Shown here one piece after another: positions 46,639-55,117 of a stretch of 64,000 bases of DNA. The stretch covers positions 1 to 64,000 of the forward strand of contig SVEE01000012.1 of the NCBI GenBank assembly GCA_015057525.1, read 5' to 3'. The notes below the pieces were generated by a model. The model had not been told where the DNA came from and searched no databases. It was given only the letters and a program-made list of their open reading frames with translations. The first letter of the stretch is position 1. Each line of letters begins with the position of its first letter. Source of the DNA: Lachnospiraceae bacterium. Its GTDB lineage: Bacteria; Bacillota; Clostridia; Lachnospirales; Lachnospiraceae. A program made the translations under genes and the position numbers.

Positions 46639-48159
46639 ATGGCTGCACCTATTATTGCAAGACAACTGGGAGATGAATATCAACAATTAGTCTTTTGGAA
46701 ATACGCACTTATGATGTTGAGTGGAAGATATGAAATAGAAAATATTAGGTATGAAGATGATTCGGTGAAATCATATGACGATATTGTGATCCAATACTCT
46801 ACTCCTCAAATATTTCGTGACTCGACAATATCAAAAGAATATATACAAGTAAAGTTTCATATGAGGGATGACGGTCTGTTTACAATAGATAATTTATTAG
46901 ATCCGTCATTTATCAATGCTACTAAAAATTCGTTATTACATAATGTAGTTGCAGCGTATAAAAAGTTGGGCGAAGAGGAATTTAAACAATGTGCGTTTGT
47001 AATATATTCAATGTGGGATATTGACCAGGGAGATGAATTGTATAAGTTGGTTAGCAATGAAAATAGTACATTGGAAATGGAAAGGCTGTTCGATGGGACG
47101 ACTGAGCGTTCTCAAATGGGGAAGATACGTAAAAAAATGAGAACGTCTTTAGGAATTGAAGAAGATGAACTGAAATGCATTCTCAAACAAATTCGAATTA
47201 AGAGTCGTCAGGAAAAAATGGATGATTTAATATTGAGTTTGAACCAACAATTGGAGAATTATGGATTACAAGTTATATCTGGAAGTAAGCATACTAATCC
47301 TTATTCACAGTTGATACAAAATTTGCATAAATCAGGTCATACTTTTTTTACAAAGGAAATTTTAGAAAATCAACTTCACAATGAAAATATGTATTCACCT
47401 AAAAGAGAAAAAGAGTTGATAGCAATAAGAAGTTTTATTAAACATGCTGAAAATTTGGAATCCGAAGCAGAGCATATATTAAAACTGGAGGACTGTTTTG
47501 AAGGTAGATTCTTAAAAGAAGAATATACATGGGATGGTACTATATATCCCATGATAAAAGAGTATTTATCTAAAAACTGTCAAAGTGATAAAGAATATAG
47601 TATTCAAATTGAGGCAAATCCAACTATTGCGTTTTTAGCAGGTAGAATATTAGACATAAAAACAGCAAAGGATATTTCACCAGTACAGAGAACAGACAAT
47701 GGAATTATAAAATGGAGTAAAACAGATAGTGACATACAATATCCACAAACAATTTGTACAAGTAAGATTCTTGATGACGAAAAAAATGATATAGCTGTAG
47801 TTATTGGAATATCAAGAGAAATTATTAATGACGTTGAAGAGTTTCTGCTTTTGGAAAAAGAAAAAATTGGGCGTATTATTGATATAAGGCTAGAAACAAC
47901 AGATTCGGCTAATGTTATTGATGGAATGCATGCTTGGCTTATAGCAAATCAAATAAAAAATGAAATTGACAAGAGAGTGTTAAAAGAGAAACAAGGTATA
48001 CTGCATTTGTTTTTTGCTTGTCCAAACTCGATAGTGTTTCTGTTGGGGAGATATTCACTCCCGTTTGGAAATATACAGTTATATGAATACGACTTTAATA
48101 AGCAAAGAACATGTACATATTATCCGTCTATGACATTGCCGGTAAGGGAGGAATTTTGA
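46639..48159 (+). CDS. cap4: CBASS effector Cap4-like: DUF4297 nuclease plus SAVED domain
   Basis: 506 residues. The N-terminal part matches the DUF4297/PD-(D/E)xK nuclease type: Asp48 in YDDIVI and Gln70-Val-Lys72 in EYIQVKFH. The C-terminal ~200 residues fit a SAVED domain, ending HLFFACPNSIVFLLGRY followed by IQLYEYDF, a pattern typical of SAVED proteins. In Cap4 the SAVED domain binds a cyclic oligonucleotide and activates DNA degradation. The ATG directly abuts the RloB stop and the stop overlaps the CD-NTase ATG (TGATG). Assignment is from domain pattern and operon context. Confidence 0.85.
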   Translation: MAAPIIARQLGDEYQQLVFWKYALMMLSGRYEIENIRYEDDSVKSYDDIVIQYSTPQIFRDSTISKEYIQVKFHMRDDGLFTIDNLLDPSFINATKNSLLHNVVAAYKKLGEEEFKQCAFVIYSMWDIDQGDELYKLVSNENSTLEMERLFDGTTERSQMGKIRKKMRTSLGIEEDELKCILKQIRIKSRQEKMDDLILSLNQQLENYGLQVISGSKHTNPYSQLIQNLHKSGHTFFTKEILENQLHNENMYSPKREKELIAIRSFIKHAENLESEAEHILKLEDCFEGRFLKEEYTWDGTIYPMIKEYLSKNCQSDKEYSIQIEANPTIAFLAGRILDIKTAKDISPVQRTDNGIIKWSKTDSDIQYPQTICTSKILDDEKNDIAVVIGISREIINDVEEFLLLEKEKIGRIIDIRLETTDSANVIDGMHAWLIANQIKNEIDKRVLKEKQGILHLFFACPNSIVFLLGRYSLPFGNIQLYEYDFNKQRTCTYYPSMTLPVREEF

Positions 48160-49256
48160 TGGCACAGAAAATGACAAGTTATTTTGAGGATTTTTTGAAA
48201 GAGATTAGATTGACGAGTAACCAAGTCAATGAGTTGCAACAAGCACATACTACATTAAGAAGTAGGCTTGTTGCGGATGAGGAATTATCAAAGTATATGG
48301 AAACGACGTTTTTGCAGGGAAGTTATAAAAGATCAACTGCAGTAAGACCAAAGAATGGAAATCGTTCAGATGTTGACATAGTGGTGGTAACTAAATTTGA
48401 TAAAGATGAATATAATCCGGATGAAGTATTAGACGTATTTAAACCATTTTTGGAGAAATATTATGCAGGAAAGTATAGAAAGCAAGGTAGGTCATGGGGA
48501 ATAGAAATGAGTCATGTGGACTTGGACTTAGTTCCAACGGCATCAGTGTCGCTTGCAGAAACAGGTCTTCTTGAAAACAAAATGATTTCTTCAAATGATG
48601 ATATATATACCTTGTATGAATCAAAGATAGAAAATATCAATGGATATAGTTGGAATTGTCATTTTGATAATTTTTTTGAAGCGGCAGAGGACGCCGAGTG
48701 GAGAAATGAACCATTATATATACCTGACAGAGAGGCAATGATATGGGATAAAACTCACCCATTAGAACAAATTCGATGGACACAAGAAAAGAATAAAAAC
48801 TGCAATGGACATTACATTAATGTTGTAAAATGTATAAAATGGTGGCGCAAGGAGAAGTATCCAGATGTGAAACATCCTAAGAGTTATCCGCTTGAGCATT
48901 TTATAGGAGATTGTTGTCCTGATGGTATTCAATCAGTAGCCGAAGGAATAACGCTTTCCTTAGAAAAAATAGTGACAGATTACCCAACAAAACCTTATTT
49001 GGCAGATAGAGGTGTACCTGAGCATGATGTGTTTGCAAGATTATCGGATAGCGATTATCAATCATTTTATGAGGCTGTGTGTGGAGCGGCAGTGATTGCG
49101 AGAAATGCTTTTGACGCAGATAGTGTTCAAGAAAGTGCTAAGTGTTGGAGGCAATTATTTGGTAATAAGTTTCCGGAACCACCTCAGACCAAGGATACTA
49201 TTTTTACGGAAAGAAAGAGCGATAGTAGAGACATTCCGGGAGGAAGGTTTGCCTGA
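48159..49256 (+). CDS. CBASS CD-NTase (cyclic oligonucleotide synthase)
   Basis: 365 residues. Nucleotidyltransferase site: Gly54-Ser55 in LQGSYKRST, Asp71 and Asp73 in RSDVDIVVV, and Asp121 (or 123) in HVDLDLVP. The sequence otherwise resembles clade D CD-NTases that make cyclic trinucleotides with Cap4 effectors; clade is a guess. The C-terminus ends PGGRFA; Cap2 enzymes attach the CD-NTase C-terminus to target proteins, and the small terminal Ala with GG before it fits. Start chosen at 48159 after GGGAGG; a longer frame lacks a site. It overlaps Cap2 by one base. Confidence 0.9.
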   Translation: MAQKMTSYFEDFLKEIRLTSNQVNELQQAHTTLRSRLVADEELSKYMETTFLQGSYKRSTAVRPKNGNRSDVDIVVVTKFDKDEYNPDEVLDVFKPFLEKYYAGKYRKQGRSWGIEMSHVDLDLVPTASVSLAETGLLENKMISSNDDIYTLYESKIENINGYSWNCHFDNFFEAAEDAEWRNEPLYIPDREAMIWDKTHPLEQIRWTQEKNKNCNGHYINVVKCIKWWRKEKYPDVKHPKSYPLEHFIGDCCPDGIQSVAEGITLSLEKIVTDYPTKPYLADRGVPEHDVFARLSDSDYQSFYEAVCGAAVIARNAFDADSVQESAKCWRQLFGNKFPEPPQTKDTIFTERKSDSRDIPGGRFA

Positions 49257-51031
49257 TGGTAGCTAGTGAAAAAATATTATTTGCGCGCAGGAGACTTGAA
49301 GAAGTAGCAAATTTAGATTTGGTTGGAGATTTACAATGGGATGAAGCAACAAGAGTATGGTACATTCTTGTAAAAATTCATGTCGACAATCCAATTAATA
49401 TTTCAATTACAGAAGATACAATGTGGTATATTGTGTTGCAGGATGAGTATCCCGAAGGTGAAGTGAAAATTTATCCGGCAATTAATGGGGGTATAGAAAA
49501 CACATTTAATCATCAAAGTAATAATGGTTTACTATGTTCTAATAATTTGTGGCGAAAAGGAAAATTATGTTTGAATGATCCATATGATGAGATTAAAGGC
49601 ATAAGAAGTGAACCAAACAATTACGAGGATAAGTTATACTGGAATGCTAAAAGAGCGGTAGAATGGGTATCTGCAGCAGCAAGAAATCAATTAGTAAAAA
49701 AAGGGGATTTTTATGAAATTCCTGAATTTAGAATCAGAAAAGAACATCATATTATTTACAATGAAGATATAGTGTCAATGATGGAATGGGAAGATTCTCA
49801 GGAATATTATGGATATGTTGATTTATGGTGTGCAGGAAATAACAAATACTATGTGGATGATTATGTGAATACGTCAGGAATGTTGTGTAAAGCAACAAGA
49901 TGGGGAAAGCATACAAGTGAATGTAAAGAGAAAATACGTGGAGCATGGATATTGCTAAAGGAAGAACCTGTAATAAAAGGATGGCAAGCTCCGAACAATT
50001 TCAAGGAATTAAAACAAGCGTTTAAGCATCAAAAATTTGAGTTTAGAGATATTTTAGAAAAGCTAATTCCACGATTCAGAGATGGAAAAAAACACATTTT
50101 AATGATTGGATTTCCGGTCCCTAAAAAGATAGGAGAAGACGCATGTATAATTCATTGGGAAGCATTTTTATTACCAGTTCTTTCGTTTGGGAAGAAGTAT
50201 GCTAAAGGTTTCAGAAACAATGAACTTGGATGGAAAAGGAGGGATTTTCAAGAGATTCTTACTGATGAAAAGAATTTAGATTGGTTATTATCTGAGAACT
50301 GGAATTCTAGCGAAATATTGAATAGAGGATGTTTTAATAAGGTTATGACACGAAGTAAATTCTTACTAATTGGTGCCGGTACATTAGGGGCAAGTATAGG
50401 AGAACAATTAGTTAGGGGTGGAGTCTATAGCTTGACTATTATGGATGATGATATTTATTCTATCGGTAATTTGGCAAGACATGTATTGTCAGTTGACTCT
50501 GTTGATAAGTATAAAGCTAATGAACTTGCAAAACGCTTTAACTCAATCAATCCAAATATAAATGTTAAATTTATTAGTAGTGCACTTACTAAAGAAAATA
50601 TAGAGGTAATTAATGAATATGATATAATACTAGATTGTACCGCCAATAATGATGTGCTGTATTTGCTTTCGTCGTATGAAACAAAAAGAAAAAAGAAGTA
50701 CATATCAATTTCCTTTGGATACAAAGCAGAGGTATTATATTTTGCATATCAAAGAGGAAGTAAATTCGAGTTGGAACGATATATTGCCAATTTTAGTACG
50801 AAATTGAAAGAGAATGAAAGAGCAATTTGTGATAAGGAATTGCCATGGGAAGGAATTGGGTGTTGGAGTCCGGTGTTTCCGGCTATGGCAGCGGACGTTC
50901 AATTAGTAGCTTCATTTTCCACAATAATAATAAAAACGATTTTAGAACAGGATTTATATGATGAAAAATATTATATTTATGAAAGAGTTAATGATGAAGA
51001 TGGGGTGATAAAAGGCTTTGTTAGGGTATAA
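49256..51031 (+). CDS. cap2: CBASS Cap2, fused E2-E1 ubiquitin-transfer-like enzyme
   Basis: 591 residues. N-terminal E2-like domain with candidate catalytic Cys105 in RKGKLCLNDP; C-terminal E1/ThiF adenylation domain with the nucleotide loop GAGTLGASIG from Gly373, IMDDDIY (Asp binding ribose), and the E1 catalytic Cys536 in GIGCWSPVF. In type II CBASS it links the CD-NTase C-terminus to cell proteins and primes it for signalling. It overlaps the CD-NTase (TGATG) and the Cap3 start (13 nt). Confidence 0.92.
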   Translation: MVASEKILFARRRLEEVANLDLVGDLQWDEATRVWYILVKIHVDNPINISITEDTMWYIVLQDEYPEGEVKIYPAINGGIENTFNHQSNNGLLCSNNLWRKGKLCLNDPYDEIKGIRSEPNNYEDKLYWNAKRAVEWVSAAARNQLVKKGDFYEIPEFRIRKEHHIIYNEDIVSMMEWEDSQEYYGYVDLWCAGNNKYYVDDYVNTSGMLCKATRWGKHTSECKEKIRGAWILLKEEPVIKGWQAPNNFKELKQAFKHQKFEFRDILEKLIPRFRDGKKHILMIGFPVPKKIGEDACIIHWEAFLLPVLSFGKKYAKGFRNNELGWKRRDFQEILTDEKNLDWLLSENWNSSEILNRGCFNKVMTRSKFLLIGAGTLGASIGEQLVRGGVYSLTIMDDDIYSIGNLARHVLSVDSVDKYKANELAKRFNSINPNINVKFISSALTKENIEVINEYDIILDCTANNDVLYLLSSYETKRKKKYISISFGYKAEVLYFAYQRGSKFELERYIANFSTKLKENERAICDKELPWEGIGCWSPVFPAMAADVQLVASFSTIIIKTILEQDLYDEKYYIYERVNDEDGVIKGFVRV

Positions 51032-51506
51032 GAAATTTATATGTAATGAATGCGATGCGGTTATTTATCTGAAAAAAATTGCATATCAAAAAGCTATAAA
51101 TGAAGCGAAACAATCGAAAAATAAGGAAACGGGTGGAATACTAATTGGCAGATATTCATCTTCTTTAAAAATTGTGTATATTAATGAATTAAGTAATCCT
51201 CCGGTAGATTCAAAAGCAGGATTCTGTTGGTTTAATAGGGGTGTTAAATGTTTGGGGGAATACTTGAAAAAGAAATGGACTCAAAGTGACGAATATTATT
51301 TAGGAGAATGGCATTTTCATCCGGCAAATGTTCCAAAACCCAGCATGACGGATGTGGCGCAATTAAAGAGAATATCTCGGGATAAAAGGTTTAATTGTAA
51401 GGAACCCATTCTTATAATTGTTTCAAAAAATAATAATGAATATGGCATAAACATAAGTTTGTTACTTGGGTCAGACATCTACGAATTCATACAGAGTAAA
51501 TCTTAG
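51018..51506 (+). CDS. cap3: CBASS Cap3, JAB/JAMM isopeptidase
   Basis: 162 residues from a TTG start. JAMM metalloprotease residues are complete: Glu37 (KETGG), His99 and His101 (EWHFHP), Ser109 and Asp112 (PSMTD). In type II CBASS Cap3 cuts the CD-NTase-target conjugates made by Cap2. The TTG at 51018 lies inside the 3' end of cap2 and about 9 nt after GGGGTGA; no in-frame ATG or GTG is available, so the start is weak on purpose or uncertain. Ends before a clear terminator. Confidence 0.9.
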   Translation: MLGYKKFICNECDAVIYLKKIAYQKAINEAKQSKNKETGGILIGRYSSSLKIVYINELSNPPVDSKAGFCWFNRGVKCLGEYLKKKWTQSDEYYLGEWHFHPANVPKPSMTDVAQLKRISRDKRFNCKEPILIIVSKNNNEYGINISLLLGSDIYEFIQSKS

Positions 51507-51513
51507 TTTAAAG

Positions 51514-51547
51514 AAAAGGCAGTAAATCATCCGGGACTGCCTTTTTC
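51514..51547 (+). terminator. Terminator ending the CBASS operon
   Basis: AAAAGGCAGT and ACTGCCTTTT form a 10-bp stem, followed by TC after a T-run. Two copies of GTTGGGACA (51561 and 51583) just downstream may be control sites for the recombinase gene. Confidence 0.88.
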
Positions 51548-51637
51548 TTCTTGAAATCTAGTTGGGACAGATATATAATTTTGTTGGGACAATATTAAAG
51601 TAATATTTTAGATAGACAACAGAAAGGTTGTGATTTC

Positions 51638-53317
51638 ATGAAAAAACAACTCAAATGCTACATCTACACCCGTGTATCCACCTCCATGCAGGTAGATGGA
51701 TACAGCTTAGATGCGCAAAAAGATAAATTGCATAAATACGCCGATTATCAGGATATGATTATCGCTGGTGAATATTCTGACGAGGGCAAATCCGGTAAAA
51801 GTGTGGAAGGTCGCCCGCAGTTCCAACAGATGCTTCAGGATATCGAATCGGGTAAAGACAACATCGACTTTGTTCTTGTATTCAAATTATCCAGATTCGG
51901 ACGAAACGCAGCAGATGTATTATCTTCTCTTCAGAGAATGCAGGATTTTGGTGTTAATCTTATCTGTGTGGAAGATGGTATCGACAGTTCAAAAGATGCA
52001 GGTAAACTAATGATTTCTGTGTTATCTGCAGTGGCTGAAATTGAGCGTGAGAATATATTAGTTCAAACCATGGAAGGGCGCAGGCAGAAAGTCAGAGAAG
52101 GTAACTGGAACGGTGGTTTTGCACCATACGGTTACCAGCTTATCAATGGTGAACTGCACATTGCAGAAGATGAAGCAGAGGTTATCCGTATTATTTATGA
52201 TAAGTTTGCCAATACCACCATGGGAATTGCGGCTATTGCTACATTCCTAAACAACAGCGGATACAAGAAAAAGCTTCGCCAGAACAATACCATAGAAGGC
52301 TTTTCCACATCATTTGTAAAAGGTGTACTGGATAATCCTGTGTACTGTGGCAAGCTTGCTTTTGGCAGAAGAAAGAATGAGAAGATTCCGGGTACAAGAA
52401 ATGAGTACCACATTGTGAAGCAGGACAAGTATATGCTTAACGATGGTATTCATGAGGCCATTGTATCGGAAGAATTGTGGAATCAGGTGCATAAAAAGAG
52501 ACAGGAAACGGGAGTTGCCAACATCAAAACCCACAGTTTGGATCATGAACACATTTTATCCGGAATTATCAAATGTCCGATTTGCGGAAGTGGTATGTAT
52601 GGCAATGTAAATCGTAAAAAGCATCCGGACGGCGGTCATTACAGAGATTATTTTTACTATGCCTGCAAGCACAGAACCTTTGTGAACGGTCACAAGTGTA
52701 CTTATCGCAAGCAGTGGAGTGAGGACAAAATCAACGCGGCGGTGGAAGAGGTTATCCGCAAGCTAGTGAATAATCCAAAGTTCAAAACGGAAATACAGAA
52801 GCACATCGGTCAAAGCATTGATACACAGGAACTGGACAGAGAACATACAGGCTTACAGGAGCGATTAAAGCAGATAACGGGTGCCAAGAATAAGTTGGCG
52901 AACCAGATGGATAACTTATCCGTATCGGACAAGCATTATGATAAGAAATATGAGGATATGCAGGTGCGTCTGGATAAACTTTATGACGAGATAGAAGAAA
53001 TTGAAACTCTGATTGAAGAAGTTGAGACCAGACTGTATAATATTAGGCAGGAGAAAATATCCGGCGACAATGTGTACCAGTTCTTATTATTCTTTGATAA
53101 GCTCTATGACAGATTTACGGATATTGAGAAGAAAACATTCATGAAGAGCTTCCTTGCGGATGTGAACATTTACGAGGAAGAGCAGGATGACGGAAGAATC
53201 CTTCGTAGTTTGAAGTTTCGATTCCCTTTATTTTTCAATGGGAAAGAGATATACGAATTGGATTGGGACAATGAAAGTACCGTGGAGTCAGTTCTTCTGC
53301 TGTCGAGGGAAGAATGA
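51638..53317 (+). CDS. Large serine recombinase (island integrase)
   Basis: 559 residues. N-terminal resolvase domain with catalytic Ser14 in YTRVSTSMQ and LSRFGRN; a recombinase domain; a zinc ribbon (CPICGSGMYGN, YYACKHRT, HKCTYRKQ); and a coiled coil (about 405-500). This is the full layout of a large serine recombinase that integrates into attB. Its last residues ESVLLLSREE lie in the right repeat and equal the rlmD end. Probably inserts and excises the island at rlmD; whether a directionality factor exists is unknown. Confidence 0.93.
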   Translation: MKKQLKCYIYTRVSTSMQVDGYSLDAQKDKLHKYADYQDMIIAGEYSDEGKSGKSVEGRPQFQQMLQDIESGKDNIDFVLVFKLSRFGRNAADVLSSLQRMQDFGVNLICVEDGIDSSKDAGKLMISVLSAVAEIERENILVQTMEGRRQKVREGNWNGGFAPYGYQLINGELHIAEDEAEVIRIIYDKFANTTMGIAAIATFLNNSGYKKKLRQNNTIEGFSTSFVKGVLDNPVYCGKLAFGRRKNEKIPGTRNEYHIVKQDKYMLNDGIHEAIVSEELWNQVHKKRQETGVANIKTHSLDHEHILSGIIKCPICGSGMYGNVNRKKHPDGGHYRDYFYYACKHRTFVNGHKCTYRKQWSEDKINAAVEEVIRKLVNNPKFKTEIQKHIGQSIDTQELDREHTGLQERLKQITGAKNKLANQMDNLSVSDKHYDKKYEDMQVRLDKLYDEIEEIETLIEEVETRLYNIRQEKISGDNVYQFLLFFDKLYDRFTDIEKKTFMKSFLADVNIYEEEQDDGRILRSLKFRFPLFFNGKEIYELDWDNESTVESVLLLSREE

Positions 53318-53411
53318 CCGAAGAGAGCAGTGTAGAACTGACCATGCGATAGCTGTCCACGATTGGCGAGTCCGAAGGACGAAGACAGAGTGGAAACAGC
53401 GAACCGCTGAG
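53285..53411 (+). repeat. Right 127-bp attachment repeat (attR)
   Basis: Identical to 40828-40954. It contains the recombinase C-terminal codons and stop, then the structured 94-nt tail. Its final GAG is also the first codon of the rlmD remnant at 53409. Confidence 0.95.
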
Positions 53412-53444
53412 ACGGTCTGCCTTCTGTCGAAAAAAGCCCAATAA
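53409..53444 (+). pseudogene. Remnant of an rlmD 3' end (old attachment site)
   Basis: Reads ETVCLLSKKAQ then stop, the C-terminal signature of RlmD. It begins exactly where the 127-bp repeat ends. A second remnant occurs at 54739 and the ~150 bp after each remnant are also related (TTTCTGCG, AATGGA.GTGTGT, ATAGGCTTT, TTTTGCGAAA), so 53409-53590 and 54739-54930 are diverged direct repeats around the gene at 53615. Confidence 0.8.
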
Positions 53445-53562
53445 ATCAAAGGTTTCTGCGATTTTGGAAGAAAAATGGATGTGTGTTTCTGTTTCCACAG
53501 AGTGATGATATAAGTGAAGGTCTACCCCAGGGGATAGGCTTTGGAGAACGGGAAATATACAT

Positions 53563-53590
53563 TTTTGCGAAAGGATACTTTTTCGCAAAA
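53563..53590. promoter_or_regulatory. Inverted repeat before the deoxyribosyltransferase-like gene
   Basis: TTTTGCGAAA and TTTCGCAAAA, 10-bp perfect arms with an 8-nt loop, ending 12 nt before the AGGAGG site. It may be an operator or an mRNA leader hairpin. Confidence 0.55.
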
Positions 53591-53614
53591 GTGAAGACGT
53601 TAGGAGGAGAGCAA

Positions 53615-54637
53615 ATGGAAAACAACGGAACATGTTTTGTGTGTGGAGCTAAAGCATATATGCAACATTCCATGGACCCGGTCAAATGTTTTTATTCATG
53701 TCCGATTTGTGGCAGATATGAGTATTATGTGCAATTTGCAGAATTAACAGAGTTCAATTTGAATCACTTGAGTTCATACCTGCTGTACAATGGATTTAAG
53801 GAAAGCATGAAAGAATACAGATATTTTACTACTATGAGTAAAGAGCGCTGTGATGAGTACAAGAAAAATTTTGAACATGGAGATGTTACACACGGGCATC
53901 CAGTCAGATTGGAAAATGAAAACGTAGAAAACTGGTATCCAAAAACCTTTGCTGAAAAAGTGGATAATATTTTACTTCACTTGAATTCTCGTATTAGGCA
54001 CATGGGTGAATATGTTAAACTACCAAAAGAGGAAATGATCAGTTGTCTTTTTGTTGATAGATATGATTATAAAGATGGTAATTATAAAAAGAGGACTGAT
54101 GATGCAATACAAGCACAGATGAATTATATGATAAAGTTTTTAGTTGATAGGAATTACATCTTATCACCACAGTCATGGAATGGTGGAGAAAATGATCGAC
54201 CTATCACATTATCACCAGAAGGTTATGCCAGAGTAGATGCTATTCAGAAGAATACTGCAAATGGTAAAAATGTTTTAGTTGCCATGAAATTTGGAGATGA
54301 TACAAAAAAACTCAGAGAAATGATACGTCAAGGTATAATGTCAGCTGGCTATGTAGCAATTTTTATTGATGAAGTAGAACATAATGATTTTATAACTCCA
54401 GAGTTATTAAAATACATAAGAGATAGTAAATTTGTTGTGGTAGATTTGTCGCATCAAAATAATGGAGCGTACTTTGAAGAAGGATATGCGATGGGCTTAG
54501 GAAAGCCAGTGATCCAATTATGTAAAAAGGATGTGCGGCTACATTTTGACATAGCACAAAAGAATACAATCATTTGGGAAACAGAGGAAGAAATTCCGGA
54601 AAGATTAAAAAATCGAATAATAGCAACTATCGATTAG
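53615..54637 (+). CDS. Zinc-ribbon protein with nucleoside 2-deoxyribosyltransferase-like domain
   Basis: 340 residues. N-terminal zinc ribbon (Cys7, Cys10, Cys29, Cys32), a middle helical region, and a C-terminal domain (about 210-330) with VLVAMKFGDD, Asp277 in FVVVDLSHQNNGAYFEEGYA with Glu288, and GLGKPVI. This is the nucleoside 2-deoxyribosyltransferase-like (TIR-related) fold with the catalytic Glu kept. In defence systems such domains act as nucleotide or NAD hydrolases, so it may be an anti-phage effector; that is inference. It is flanked by rlmD remnants. Start at 53615 follows AGGAGGAG; the longer upstream frame has no site. Confidence 0.75.
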   Translation: MENNGTCFVCGAKAYMQHSMDPVKCFYSCPICGRYEYYVQFAELTEFNLNHLSSYLLYNGFKESMKEYRYFTTMSKERCDEYKKNFEHGDVTHGHPVRLENENVENWYPKTFAEKVDNILLHLNSRIRHMGEYVKLPKEEMISCLFVDRYDYKDGNYKKRTDDAIQAQMNYMIKFLVDRNYILSPQSWNGGENDRPITLSPEGYARVDAIQKNTANGKNVLVAMKFGDDTKKLREMIRQGIMSAGYVAIFIDEVEHNDFITPELLKYIRDSKFVVVDLSHQNNGAYFEEGYAMGLGKPVIQLCKKDVRLHFDIAQKNTIIWETEEEIPERLKNRIIATID

Positions 54638-54738
54638 AATGGGTAGTTATTTTACGGGGGTAAATCTTATACCTCACTTTGAAAATATATTGCATCCTTT
54701 CGCTATGCAGTATAAAATCAAAGTTCAGGGGAATATTG

Positions 54739-54771
54739 AAACCGTTTGTCTGCTTTCGAGGAAACCTTGAT
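54739..54771 (+). pseudogene. Second remnant of an rlmD 3' end (old attachment site)
   Basis: Reads ETVCLLSRKP then stop. Only the C-terminal tail is left; upstream codons do not match RlmD. It lies in the 480-bp gap 54638-55117, which otherwise contains a terminator (54886) and two BlaI-type promoter/operator sites. It marks the left end of the older element to the right. Confidence 0.75.
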
Positions 54772-54885
54772 TTTCTGCGGTTTGTGGGATAATAAAGAAA
54801 GATAATGGACGTGTGTTTTCTGGTCTTTTGAATGAAACATTTGAATATTGAAACAGTGGTGTGGTTTGAAACCTTGCTGAATAAT

Positions 54886-54949
54886 AGGCTTTTGCTAAAA
54901 GGTATTACTTTTGCGAAAATGTATGATACCTTCTGGCAGAAGCCTTTTT
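54886..54949 (+). terminator. Branched hairpin terminator
   Basis: AGGCTTTTGC and GCAGAAGCCT (one G-U) close a loop holding an inner GGTAT/ATACC stem, followed by TTTTTAT. It could end transcription from the gene at 53615. Confidence 0.6.
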
Positions 54950-54962
54950 ATATAAAGATAAC

Positions 54963-54991
54963 TTGACTTAAAAATCTTACAGGTGTAATAT
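54963..54991 (+). promoter_or_regulatory. Promoter P1 with BlaI/MecI-type operator
   Basis: TTGACT (54963-54968), 17-nt spacer, TAATAT (54986-54991). The operator TTACAGGTGTAA (54977-54988) fits the BlaI/MecI consensus TACA-NN-TGTA and overlaps the spacer and -10, so bound repressor would block RNA polymerase. It is nearly identical to the site upstream of blaI at 62946. Confidence 0.8.
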
Positions 54992-55027
54992 TTAAGAGAG
55001 TATATTGTATAGTGGTAGAAAATTTTT

Positions 55028-55055
55028 TTGTTCAAAAATCTTACAGATGTAATAA
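55028..55055 (+). promoter_or_regulatory. Second BlaI/MecI-type operator with promoter-like boxes
   Basis: TTACAGATGTAA at 55041-55052 is identical to the blaI operator. TTGTTC at 55028 and TAATAA near 55050 have promoter-like spacing (16 nt). Two operators in tandem 64 bp apart upstream of 55118 suggest cooperative repression. Confidence 0.7.
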
Positions 55056-55117
55056 TTAAAACTCTGTACATTGAAAATCAGGATTTTACCATATTAGAAA
55101 AAAGAACGGAGGTCTAT

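Larger units (their letters stand above)
40828..53411. mobile_element. 12.5-kb integrative defence island inserted in the rlmD 3' end
   Basis: Bounded by two perfect 127-bp direct repeats (40828-40954 and 53285-53411). The unit between repeat starts is 12,457 bp. A large serine recombinase gene sits at the right end and reads into the right repeat. The cargo is almost wholly anti-phage-like: regulator plus BcgI-like restriction-modification, a RloA/RloB pair and type II CBASS. No conjugation or replication gene is visible, so it is an integrative but not self-transmissible element. Insertion leaves rlmD intact because the repeat restores its last codons. Confidence 0.88.

Noticed and set aside
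53238-53444. Short frame over the right repeat (and the matching one at 40799)
   Set aside because: Both arise from the same 127-bp repeat in another frame; no start context, and the shared sequence is explained by the attachment site.
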